Source: Candidatus Humimonas hydrogenitrophica
GTDB taxonomy: Bacteria > Gemmatimonadota > Gemmatimonadetes > Palauibacterales > Palauibacteraceae
Length of the DNA: 46,018 nt
Assembly: GCA_947581615.1 (NCBI GenBank)
Contig: CANPVD010000093.1
Location: forward strand, 1-46,018
Direction: 5' to 3'
Shown here: positions 25,771 through 33,471 of the stretch, piece by piece
Position numbering within the stretch: the first letter of the stretch is position 1
Layout: each line of letters starts with the position of its first letter
Position numbers and translations under genes: made by a program
Notes under the pieces: generated by a model
The model's input: only the letters and a program-made list of their open reading frames with translations
Told to the model about the DNA's origin: nothing
Database searches by the model: none

Positions 25771-27090
25771 ATGCCGCATCGAACACGCGTCGTCATCGTG
25801 GGAGCCGGATTCGGCGGGCTCGAGACCGCACGGCGACTGGCCGGCGAGGGTCTCGACGTGCTCCTCGTGGACCGACACAACTACCACACTTTCTTCCCCC
25901 TGCTCTACCAGGTGGGAGCCGCCGAGATCGACGCCAGCGAGATCGCCTATCCGGTGCGGCGCATCGTGCGGCGCTGGGAGGGCGTCCGCTTCCGCATGGC
26001 GGAGGCGCGGAAACTGGACCCGACGAGCCGGACCGTGAGCCTGGCGCCGCCGGGAGACGGTGATGCCGCCCCCGAGGTCGTGCCCTTCGACCACCTGATC
26101 CTCGCGGCGGGCAGCGACGCGCACTTCTTCGGCGTCCCCGGCGCCGCCGAGCACGCCTTCCCCCTCCGACAGGTGGAGCATGGCCTCGCGCTCAGAAACC
26201 ACGTGCTCGGCCGCTTCGAGCGCGCCGAGGCCCTCACCGACCCGGCCGCGCGGGTCGCGGCCCTCACCTTCGTGATCGTGGGCGGCGGCGCGACGGGTGT
26301 CGAGTATGCCGGGGCGCTGGCCGAGCTCGTCTACCGGCCCCTCCTGCGAGACCACCGCGGCATCCGACGCGAGGAGCCGCGCATCGTGCTCCTCGAGGCC
26401 GGCGAAGGTCTCCTCCCGGGCGTGCCGGAGCGCCTGGGGGCCTACGCGGCCCGGCGCCTGGACCGCATGGACGTCGAGGTGCGGACCGGAGCGACGGTGC
26501 GGCGCGTGGGCCCCCGGGAGGTGGAGATCGAGGGGGGAGAGACGCTGGTCGCCGAGACGGTGGTGTGGACCGCCGGCGTTCGGGGCGCCGGCCTGGCGGA
26601 GCGCTGGGGACTGCCGGTGGACCGACAGGGCCGCGTGCGCGTGGCCCCGACCCTCGAGCTGGCCGAGGCGGAGGGAGTCTGGGTGCTCGGCGACCTGGCG
26701 GCTCCCACCGGCGAGGACCCGCCGCCCATGGTCGCCCCCGTCGCCATCCAGCAGGGCGCGCACGTGGCCCGGAGCATTCTCCGGCGCGTCCGCGCGGCCG
26801 AGCCGGAGCCGTTCCGCTACCGCGATCCGGGCCTCCTGGCCACGATCGGACGGAACGCCGCCGTGGCGCGCCTGTTCGGGCGCACCTTCACCGGCTATCC
26901 GGCCTGGGCCCTGTGGGCGGGCGTGCACATCGCCCGGCTCATCGGTTTCCGGAACCGCCTCGTGGTGCTGGTGAGCTGGGCCTGGGACTACGTGACCTTC
27001 GAGCGCGTGGTGCGGCTCATCCTCCCGCTGCGCGAGGCCGCAAGGCTCGAGGAACGGGGACGGTCGTCCGCGCCCCCCTCCCGGCCCTGA
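25771..27090 (+). CDS. ndh: Type II NADH dehydrogenase (NDH-2)
   Basis: A 439-residue FAD enzyme of the inner membrane face that passes electrons from NADH to quinone without pumping protons. It has the first dinucleotide fold VVIVGAGFGGLETARRL, HNYHTFFPLLYQVG (FAD/quinone region), ILAAGSDAHFFGVPG, the NADH fold FVIVGGGATGVEYAGALAE, VWVLGDLAA (FAD) and VAPVAIQQGAHVA (quinone site). The C-terminal region from WALWAGVHIARLIGFRN has the amphipathic helix that anchors NDH-2 to the membrane. AGGAGG stands 7 bases before the ATG. Monocistronic. Confidence 0.95.
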   Translation: MPHRTRVVIVGAGFGGLETARRLAGEGLDVLLVDRHNYHTFFPLLYQVGAAEIDASEIAYPVRRIVRRWEGVRFRMAEARKLDPTSRTVSLAPPGDGDAAPEVVPFDHLILAAGSDAHFFGVPGAAEHAFPLRQVEHGLALRNHVLGRFERAEALTDPAARVAALTFVIVGGGATGVEYAGALAELVYRPLLRDHRGIRREEPRIVLLEAGEGLLPGVPERLGAYAARRLDRMDVEVRTGATVRRVGPREVEIEGGETLVAETVVWTAGVRGAGLAERWGLPVDRQGRVRVAPTLELAEAEGVWVLGDLAAPTGEDPPPMVAPVAIQQGAHVARSILRRVRAAEPEPFRYRDPGLLATIGRNAAVARLFGRTFTGYPAWALWAGVHIARLIGFRNRLVVLVSWAWDYVTFERVVRLILPLREAARLEERGRSSAPPSRP

Positions 27091-27128
27091 GCCCGCCCGC
27101 TCCGCCCCCTGGACCGGAGCGCCGCGGC

Positions 27129-27157
27129 TTGACCCCGCCTACTATTCATGCTTATAT
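27129..27157 (+). promoter_or_regulatory. Promoter of the PadR-ABC exporter operon
   Basis: TTGACC (27129-27134) and TTATAT (27152-27157) are separated by 17 bases inside a striking AT-rich island of this GC-rich window. The start of transcription would lie near 27165, immediately before the inverted repeat at 27172-27187. Confidence 0.62.
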
Positions 27158-27171
27158 ATACTGTCATGGAA

Positions 27172-27187
27172 TATACGCGAGTGTATA
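27172..27187 (+). promoter_or_regulatory. Probable PadR operator
   Basis: TATAC, 6 bases, GTATA form a perfect inverted repeat just downstream of the -10 hexamer and 60 bases before the PadR start codon. A bound PadR dimer here would block initiation, giving the autoregulation usual for PadR-exporter operons. Confidence 0.5.
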
Positions 27188-27248
27188 CAGGGCGGCTCCG
27201 GGCCGCCGGCCGCGTTCGTCCCCCCGCGGCCGGCGGAGGATCGAGGCC

Positions 27249-27908
27249 GTGAGTCGTGGCGCCTCGCCGCCTTCGTCGGGCCAGGTCACCCGGCTCGTCC
27301 TCCTGTCGCTGGTCTCCATGGGGCACACGCACGGCTACCGGATCCGAAAGGCGCTCGAGGCCCGGCACGTGGACCGGTGGGCCGACATCCGCTACGGCTC
27401 CATCTACGCCGGACTCCGCCGCCTGACCCGCGAGGGCCTGCTCGAGGAGGCGGGACAGGAGCAGGAGGGTCGCGGACCCCCCCGGACCCTGTACCGGATC
27501 ACGGAGGAGGGACGCCGCGAGCGCGATCGGCTCCTGCGCGACCTTGCCGCCCGCCCGCGGCTGGCCGCCGATCCGGTCGACGTGGCGCTGGCGTTCGGGC
27601 ACTTCCTCCCCGGCGAGGAGCTGGCCGGGCTGCTGGACGAGAGGCTGAAGGCCGTGACCGAGCGCGTCGACCAGATCCGCGCCACGCGGCGCCTGGCCGT
27701 CCGGGGAGCCGACCCGGGGGTCAAGGCCCTGGTCGACGACCTGGTCGAGCACAGCTGGCAGCGTCTCAAGACCGAGGAGCGCTGGACGGCCCGGGTGCGG
27801 GACCGGCTGATGCAGGGCCTCTACCGCGGGGCCGGCGCGGGGGAGTTCGAGCCGGCCGCCGGGCCGGCGCCCGGGCGTGAGATGGAGGACGACGGGAAGG
27901 GGACGTGA
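27249..27908 (+). CDS. PadR-family transcriptional repressor
   Basis: A 219-residue regulator from a GTG at 27249. The N-terminal winged helix reads LVLLSLVSMGHTHGYRIRKALEA, DIRYGSIYAGLRRLTREGLLEE and PRTLYRITEEGRRERDRLL, the PadR signature (YRIT.EG). The C-terminal part is the Vir/AphA-like helical dimerisation region. PadR repressors commonly control an adjacent multidrug exporter and are released by a ligand that the pump expels. The stop overlaps the next start (GTGA), fixing it as the first gene of an exporter operon. Confidence 0.92.
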   Translation: MSRGASPPSSGQVTRLVLLSLVSMGHTHGYRIRKALEARHVDRWADIRYGSIYAGLRRLTREGLLEEAGQEQEGRGPPRTLYRITEEGRRERDRLLRDLAARPRLAADPVDVALAFGHFLPGEELAGLLDERLKAVTERVDQIRATRRLAVRGADPGVKALVDDLVEHSWQRLKTEERWTARVRDRLMQGLYRGAGAGEFEPAAGPAPGREMEDDGKGT

Positions 27909-28876
27909 ACGCGATCGAGGTCCAGGACCTTCGGAAGACGTACCGAAACGGGGTGGAGGCGCTGCGAGGCGTCTCCTTCGCGGTCGAGGAGGGCGAGATC
28001 TTCGGCCTGCTCGGCCCGAACGGGGCGGGCAAGTCGACGGCGGTGCGCATCCTGTGCACGCTGTCGGCCCCGACCTCCGGCCGGGCCCGCGTGGCGGGGG
28101 TGGACGTGCTCGAGGACCCGGACGAGGTCCGGCGCCGGATCGGCTACGTCGCGCAGGAATCCTCGGTCGACATCCAGGCGACGGGACGCGAGAACCTGGC
28201 CCTGCAGGGCCACCTCCAGGACCTGTCAGGGCCGGGGCTCCGCGGCCGCGTGGACGAGCTCCTCGAGCGCTTCGACCTCGCCGACGCCGCCGACCGCATG
28301 GTCGAGACCTACTCCGGCGGCATGAAGCGACGGCTGGACGTCGCCATGGGCCTCATCCACCGCCCCCGCCTTCTGTTCCTGGACGAACCCACCACCGGCC
28401 TGGACCCGGAGAGCCGGGCGGTGATGTGGCGGGAGGTCCGGGACCTGGCCCAGGAGGGCGGCGTCAGCGTGCTCCTCACCACCCACTACCTCGAGGAGGC
28501 GGACCGCCTGTCACGGCACCTGGCCATCGTCGACCAAGGGCGGATCGTGGCGCGCGGCACGCCCGACCAGCTCAAGTCCGAGCTGCACGGCGACCGGATC
28601 ACGGTCGAGCTCGCCGAGGGAGCTGACGTCGAGCGCGCTGCCCGCTGCCTGGCCGACCTGCCGGGCGGAAGCGAGATCGTGACGGAGGAGCGCACGCTGC
28701 ACGTCCAGGTCACGAACGGGGCGCGGGCCGTGCCCGCCGTCGTGGCGGCGCTGGAGGACGCCGGCGTCCGGATCGCCCAGGTCGCGCTGGCCCGGCCCTC
28801 CCTGGACGACGTGTACCTGCGGGCCACGGGGCACAGCTTCGAGACGGCCGACGCGGCCGGGGAGGGCGAAGGATGA
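27905..28876 (+). CDS. ABC transporter ATP-binding protein (DrrA type)
   Basis: A 323-residue ATPase subunit of a drug-type ABC exporter. Walker A GLLGPNGAGKST, Q-loop YVAQESSVD, signature YSGGMKRRLDVA, Walker B LLFLDEPTTGLDPESR and switch His in TTHYLEEAD. The C-terminal 90 residues (DRITVELAEGADVE onward) are the regulatory extension found in daunorubicin resistance DrrA-type ATPases. GTG start, 4-base overlap with PadR; 4-base overlap (ATGA) with the permease. Confidence 0.95.
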   Translation: MNAIEVQDLRKTYRNGVEALRGVSFAVEEGEIFGLLGPNGAGKSTAVRILCTLSAPTSGRARVAGVDVLEDPDEVRRRIGYVAQESSVDIQATGRENLALQGHLQDLSGPGLRGRVDELLERFDLADAADRMVETYSGGMKRRLDVAMGLIHRPRLLFLDEPTTGLDPESRAVMWREVRDLAQEGGVSVLLTTHYLEEADRLSRHLAIVDQGRIVARGTPDQLKSELHGDRITVELAEGADVERAARCLADLPGGSEIVTEERTLHVQVTNGARAVPAVVAALEDAGVRIAQVALARPSLDDVYLRATGHSFETADAAGEGEG

Positions 28877-29643
28877 AGGCGATCCGGGACACGCTGCAGC
28901 TGTTCATGCGCGAGATCCGCATCTCGCTGCGAATGCCGATCTGGATCATCATCTCGATCATCCAGCCAATCATCTGGCTTCTGCTGTTCAGTCAGCTGTT
29001 CCGGGTGGTTGGATCGCTCGGCACCTTCCCGGGCGGCTCGTACCTGGGCTTCCTGGCGCCCGGGCTCGCCATCATGTCCTCTCTGTTCAGCTCGGCGTAT
29101 GGAGGGATGGGGCTCCTGCGGGACATCGAGCGCGGCTTCGTGGACCGGCTCCTGGCCACGCCGGCCAGCCGCGGCGCCCTCATCGGCGCGCGGGTGCTGC
29201 ACGCGGCCGTGACCGTGATGTTCCAGGCGGCGGTGATCCTGGTGATCTCGTTCGTGCTCGGGGTGCGTCCGGGAAGCTGGGTGCTGGGGACCCTCATCGT
29301 GCTCCTTTCGGCGGGCCTGCTCGGCGGCGCGTTCGGGGCGGCCTCGAACGGCCTCGCCCTGCTGGCCGGGCGCTACGAGATCCTCATGGCGCTGATGAAC
29401 TTCACGATCCTGCCGCTCACCTTCCTGTCCACCATGATCATGGCGCGTCCGCTCATGCCGGGCTGGATGCAGGCCGTGACCCGCTTCAACCCCGTGGACT
29501 GGGCCGTGTCGGCGGCGCGGGACGGCTTCGACGGCACGGCGAGCGGGACCCTGGCCCTGCACTTCCTCCTGCTCCTGGCCTTCATGGCCGTGTGCTGGCT
29601 GCTGGCGGCGCGGGCGTTCGGCCGGTACCGGGCGCGGAACTAG
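28873..29643 (+). CDS. ABC-2 type permease (DrrB type)
   Basis: A 256-residue membrane protein with six hydrophobic segments, starting MKAIRDTLQLFMREIRISLRMP, then IWIIISIIQPIIWLLLFSQLF, FLAPGLAIMSSLF, and RGFVDRLLATPASRGALIGAR, the cytoplasmic coupling region of ABC-2 permeases. FNPVDWAVSAARDGF precedes the last helix. With the ATPase it forms a dimeric exporter of lipophilic compounds; the substrate is unknown. Its TAG stop is the same four bases (CTAG) that end polX on the other strand. Confidence 0.93.
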   Translation: MKAIRDTLQLFMREIRISLRMPIWIIISIIQPIIWLLLFSQLFRVVGSLGTFPGGSYLGFLAPGLAIMSSLFSSAYGGMGLLRDIERGFVDRLLATPASRGALIGARVLHAAVTVMFQAAVILVISFVLGVRPGSWVLGTLIVLLSAGLLGGAFGAASNGLALLAGRYEILMALMNFTILPLTFLSTMIMARPLMPGWMQAVTRFNPVDWAVSAARDGFDGTASGTLALHFLLLLAFMAVCWLLAARAFGRYRARN

Positions 29644-31562
29644 GGGCCGCCGGACTTCTTCGCCTTCGCGTCCGCCTCGTTCGCCGTGCTACTCTTCTTT
29701 TTCGCGCGCTTTGCGGCCGCGGCCCCGCGCGACTTCTTCTTCCGGGCCCCCTTCGACAGCTCCCGCCAGTGCTTCGCCCGCTCCTCGCGCGGGGCATCGA
29801 GCCACGCCTGCAGGTCCCCCAGCGAGCGGGTGTTGAGCACGTCCTCCCGGGTGAGCCACGCGCGCCGCGCCTGGTCGATCCCGTACCGGACGAGGTCCAG
29901 GTCCTGGGTGCGGTGGGAATCCGTGTCGATCACGATCGGGAGGCCCAGGGCCTTCGCCTTCAGGAGGTGCGTGTCCTTGAGGTCGAGGCGGTCCGGGTGG
30001 GCGTTCAGCTCCACGGCCACGCCGCGCTCGGCGGCGCGCTCGAGGACCGCGTCCAGGTCGAACTCGTACGGGTCCCTCTCGTTGATGAGGCGACCGGTGG
30101 GATGCGCCAGGATGTCCACCTCCGGGTGATCCAGGGCGCTCAGAAGCCGGTCGGTCTGCTCATCGGCCGGCAGGTTGAAGCGCGAGTGGATCGAGACGAG
30201 GACGATGTCGAGCTTCTCCAGCATCTCGTCCGAGAGGTCGAGCGTGCCGTCCGCCAGGATGTCGATCTCCATGCTCCGGAACAGGTGGATCTCGTCGTGC
30301 TTGGCGACGACCTCGTCCATCTCCTTCCACTGCCGGCGGAGCTTCTTCTCGTCCATGCCGCCGGTCATGGCCAGGGACTGGCTGTGGTCGGTGAGGGCGA
30401 AGTACTCGTAGCCGCGCTCGGCGCAGCCCTCGAGCATGGCCTCGATGGACTCCCGGCCGTCCGACCAGGTCGAGTGCATCTGCAGGTCGCCGCGCAGGTC
30501 CTCGATCGTGATGAGCTCGGGGAGATCGCCCGTCTCCGCCGCCTGGATCTCCCCCCGGTCCTCGCGCAGCTCGGGCGGGATCCACGGCAGGCCCACCGCC
30601 GCGTACACCCCCTCCTCGGTGGCGCCGGCCACGAGCTCGCCTTCCCAGGGGTCACGCTCCTTCGCCTCCTCGTCCTCGTCCTTCCCCCGCTTTCCCTTCT
30701 CGACTTTGAACACCCCATACTCGGAGATGCGCAGGCCCCGGTCGATGGCGCGCTGGCGGAGGCGGACGTTGTGCTCCTTGGAGCCGGTGAAGTAGACGAG
30801 CGCGGCGCCGTAGCTCTTCGCCGTGAGGATGCGGAGGTCGACCTGCAGCCCGGAGGCGAGCCGCACGCTCCCCTTCGTGTCGCCCGAGGCCAGCACCTCC
30901 TCGATCCGGTCGTAGGAGGTGAACCGCTTCATGAGGGAGCCGCCCTCCTCCGCGATGGCGAGGAGGTCGATGTCTCCCACCGTCTCCTTGCGGCGCCGGT
31001 AGCTGCCGGCCACCTCGATCCGTTCCACCGAGTCGTCCTCCCGCAGCCACTCCAGCAGGGGCAGGACGTGCTGGTCGGCCTCGGAGATCTTGAAGCGTGC
31101 CTGGTGACGGCGGTACGCCTCGATGCCCCGGAGGATCTTCTCCTCGCTCTTGGCCCCGAAGCCTTCCAGCTCGCGGACCTTCCCGGCCTTCGCCGCCTCC
31201 TCGAGCTGGTCCACCGTCTCGATTCCCAGCTCCTTCCAGAGTTTCTGCGTCTTCTTGGGTCCGACGCCGGGCAGCCGGCCGATCTCGATGAGCGAGTCGG
31301 GAACGTCCTCGGTGAGCTGGTCCAGGAGCTCCAGGGACCCCGTGTCCACCAGCTGGTGGATGTACTTCGACATGTCCTCGCCGATGCCCGAGAGCTCCGT
31401 GAGGTCCGCGCCCTCCTCCACGAGCTTGCGCATGGGCACGGGGTGCTCCTCGACCGTGCGGGCGGCGTTCCGGTAGGCACGGACCCGAAACGGGTTGGAC
31501 CCCTGGATCTCCAGGAGGTCGGCGACATCCTCCAGCGTGCGGGCGATCTCTACGTTCTCCAT
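29640..31562 (-). CDS. polX: DNA polymerase X with C-terminal PHP exonuclease domain
   Basis: A 640-residue repair polymerase. It starts with the 8-kDa helix-hairpin-helix region (LLEIQGSNPFRVRAYRNAARTVEE, LSGIGEDMSKYI, LPGVGPKKTQKLW). The palm has the metal-binding GDIDLLA and the third Asp in VDLRIL; YFTGSKEHNVRLRQRAI is the fingers/thumb. The C-terminal PHP domain has MHSTWSDG, ALTDHS, VSIHSRF, HPTGRL and IDTDSH metal ligands, giving 3'-5' exonuclease and AP-site processing. An acidic, Lys-rich insertion (KVEKGKRGKDEDEE) and a Lys/Ala-rich C-terminal tail (KKKSRGAAAAKRAKKK) are extras, the tail probably binding DNA. Confidence 0.95.
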   Translation of the reverse strand: MENVEIARTLEDVADLLEIQGSNPFRVRAYRNAARTVEEHPVPMRKLVEEGADLTELSGIGEDMSKYIHQLVDTGSLELLDQLTEDVPDSLIEIGRLPGVGPKKTQKLWKELGIETVDQLEEAAKAGKVRELEGFGAKSEEKILRGIEAYRRHQARFKISEADQHVLPLLEWLREDDSVERIEVAGSYRRRKETVGDIDLLAIAEEGGSLMKRFTSYDRIEEVLASGDTKGSVRLASGLQVDLRILTAKSYGAALVYFTGSKEHNVRLRQRAIDRGLRISEYGVFKVEKGKRGKDEDEEAKERDPWEGELVAGATEEGVYAAVGLPWIPPELREDRGEIQAAETGDLPELITIEDLRGDLQMHSTWSDGRESIEAMLEGCAERGYEYFALTDHSQSLAMTGGMDEKKLRRQWKEMDEVVAKHDEIHLFRSMEIDILADGTLDLSDEMLEKLDIVLVSIHSRFNLPADEQTDRLLSALDHPEVDILAHPTGRLINERDPYEFDLDAVLERAAERGVAVELNAHPDRLDLKDTHLLKAKALGLPIVIDTDSHRTQDLDLVRYGIDQARRAWLTREDVLNTRSLGDLQAWLDAPREERAKHWRELSKGARKKKSRGAAAAKRAKKKSSTANEADAKAKKSGGP

Positions 31563-31795
31563 GCTGGTTCCCCGGGATGGAGGCCTTCGGCCGGATGGCG
31601 CGCAGCGCCGGATCGCGGGAGCCGGACCGGGCGTCCCGCCGGGGCCCGGCTCCCGGAGCTCCGTTGCCGCACGCCCCGTACCGTCCGCGCGGGAACCGGT
31701 CCGATCCCCGGGGCGGTTTCCGGTGTACGTCCACCGGTCGGCCCCATCCGGGCCCGGCCACGGGCGCCTCGAGAGGCGGAGGGATCGGCGGCACG

Positions 31796-32761
31796 ATGAC
31801 CGACGACACGTATCCAGCGGGAAGCACGACGGGGTCGCCCGGTGCGGCGGCTCCGGCGCGCGCGACCGGGCCCAGGGAGCACGACGGGGCCACGGACGCG
31901 GAGGCCTCGCCGCGTGCGCGTCACCACTGGGTGGTGCGGCTCACTCACTGGGTGAACGTCCTCGCGCTGGCCGTCATGGTCGCCAGCGGACTGAGGATCT
32001 TCAACGCCTACCCGGCCTTCGCCCCGCGAGGCGGAACCTTCTGCTGCTATCCGCTGGCCGGTCACCCCATCCCCGCGTGGCTGACGTTCGGGGGATGGCT
32101 CGCGGGAGCCCGCCACTGGCACTTCGCGGCGATGTGGCTGCTGGTGGCCAACGGCCTCCTCTACCTGGGCTTTCTCTACCTGCACGGGGAGTGGCGGGAC
32201 CTGGCGCCGCGTCGCGGCGACCCGCGCGACGCCTGGGAGATGGTCCAGTTCTATCTGTTCGCGCGACGGGAGCACCCACGTCAGGGCAAGCACAACGCGC
32301 TGCAGAAGCTCGCCTATCTCTCCCTCCTCGTCCTGGCCGTGGCGGCCGTGACGTCGGGAATCGCGATCTGGAAGCCCGTGCAGCTCGGCTGGCTGACCCG
32401 GCTCCTGGGAGGCTACGTGTGGGCCCGGTACTGGCACTTCCTGGCCATGTTCGGCCTCGTCGCCCTGGGGCTCGTCCACGTGTTCATGGTGCTCTCGGTG
32501 GACCCGTACTCGATCCCGGCCATGATCACGGGACGCTACCGGTCCGACCGCTCGCCCGAGCACCGCAACGCCCGGCCCTTCTACAACCTGTTCGGCGGGG
32601 GGCGGACCGAGGGGGCGGAGGTCGTTCACGCGGACGCCGCGCATGGTGCCCGGGATCGAGCGTCGCCCGAGCCGGCGGGCACGGAGAGCGTCGCCGCGGA
32701 GCCGGAGCCCGACGCGCCGCAGGCTACGCGCGACGCGCCGTACGAGGAGACGGCGGAGTGA
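31796..32761 (+). CDS. Cytochrome b561-type membrane subunit of a molybdoenzyme
   Basis: A 321-residue di-haem cytochrome b of the formate dehydrogenase/thiosulfate reductase type. Four or five membrane segments carry the expected haem histidines: HWVVRLTHWVNVLALAVMVASGLRIF, HWHFAAMWLLVANGLLYLGFLYLHG, LSLLVLAVAAVTSGIAIW and RYWHFLAMFGLVALGLVHVFMVL. The C-terminal 70 residues are a disordered Glu/Pro/Ala-rich tail. It would pass electrons between the quinone pool and the periplasmic molybdopterin protein encoded 2 bases downstream. The frame is open upstream to 31577, but those residues are low-complexity; ATG 31796 begins the plausible protein. Confidence 0.9.
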   Translation: MTDDTYPAGSTTGSPGAAAPARATGPREHDGATDAEASPRARHHWVVRLTHWVNVLALAVMVASGLRIFNAYPAFAPRGGTFCCYPLAGHPIPAWLTFGGWLAGARHWHFAAMWLLVANGLLYLGFLYLHGEWRDLAPRRGDPRDAWEMVQFYLFARREHPRQGKHNALQKLAYLSLLVLAVAAVTSGIAIWKPVQLGWLTRLLGGYVWARYWHFLAMFGLVALGLVHVFMVLSVDPYSIPAMITGRYRSDRSPEHRNARPFYNLFGGGRTEGAEVVHADAAHGARDRASPEPAGTESVAAEPEPDAPQATRDAPYEETAE

Positions 32762-32763
32762 CC

Positions 32764-33468
32764 ATGGATCGCAGAGACTTCCTGTCCCTGGGCGGCGCCG
32801 CGCTGGCCGCGTTCCTCGCCGCCTGTGATTCGGAGGGGCCGCGAGCCGCGAAGGGCGCCCTCGAGTTCGCGAGCCGCACGAACCAGGACGTCGAGGAGGC
32901 GCTCTTCCGCCACCTGACGATGGACCACGTGAAGCGGGGAGGACGCCTGGCCGGGGACGCGCTTCCGCGCTACTACGTGTCCCCCTCCGTGCCGGTGTGG
33001 GATCCCTCCATCCGCGGGGCCTGGAAGCTGGAGGTGGGCGGCGCCGTGGCGAACCCGCTCACGCTGGACATGAAAGACCTGCGCGGTCTCCCCTCCGTGA
33101 CCCACAGGGTGAACCACTACTGCGTGGAGGGCTGGACCGCGCTCACCGAGTGGACGGGCGTCCGCGTGAGCCTGCTGGCCAAGCTCGCCGGGGCCCGGCC
33201 CGACGCGAAGTTCGTGGACTTCCAGTCGTTCGACTCCGGCTACCACGAGAGCTGGGACCTGGCCAGCGCCCTCCACCCCCAGACTCTGATCTGCTACGCG
33301 TACGGAGGCGCGCTCCTGACGCCCGGCCGCGGCGCGCCGGCCCGCCTCCACTCACCGGTCAAGCTGGGCTACAAGAGCGTCAAGTATCTGACCCGGATCG
33401 TGTTCCTCCCCCACCAGAACGGGGGCTACTGGACCGACCGCGGCTACGAGTGGTTCGCCGGGACCTGA
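32764..33468 (+). CDS. Sulfite oxidase/MsrP-family molybdopterin protein, Tat-exported lipoprotein
   Basis: A 234-residue protein starting MDRRDFLSLGGAALAAFLAAC: a twin-arginine signal (RRDFLSLG) that runs into a lipobox (LAAC), so it is probably folded in the cytoplasm, exported by Tat and lipid-anchored. The molybdopterin domain has PSVPVWDP, WKLEVGGAV, the molybdenum-ligating Cys in HYCVEGWTA, TGVRVSLLAKLAG, SFDSGYHESWDL and the C-terminal PVKLGYKSVKYL. It is like the YedY/MsrP catalytic subunit without the dimerisation domain. MsrP repairs methionine sulfoxide; for this subgroup the substrate is unknown. It forms a two-gene unit with the cytochrome b. Confidence 0.9.
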   Translation: MDRRDFLSLGGAALAAFLAACDSEGPRAAKGALEFASRTNQDVEEALFRHLTMDHVKRGGRLAGDALPRYYVSPSVPVWDPSIRGAWKLEVGGAVANPLTLDMKDLRGLPSVTHRVNHYCVEGWTALTEWTGVRVSLLAKLAGARPDAKFVDFQSFDSGYHESWDLASALHPQTLICYAYGGALLTPGRGAPARLHSPVKLGYKSVKYLTRIVFLPHQNGGYWTDRGYEWFAGT

Positions 33469-33471
33469 CCC

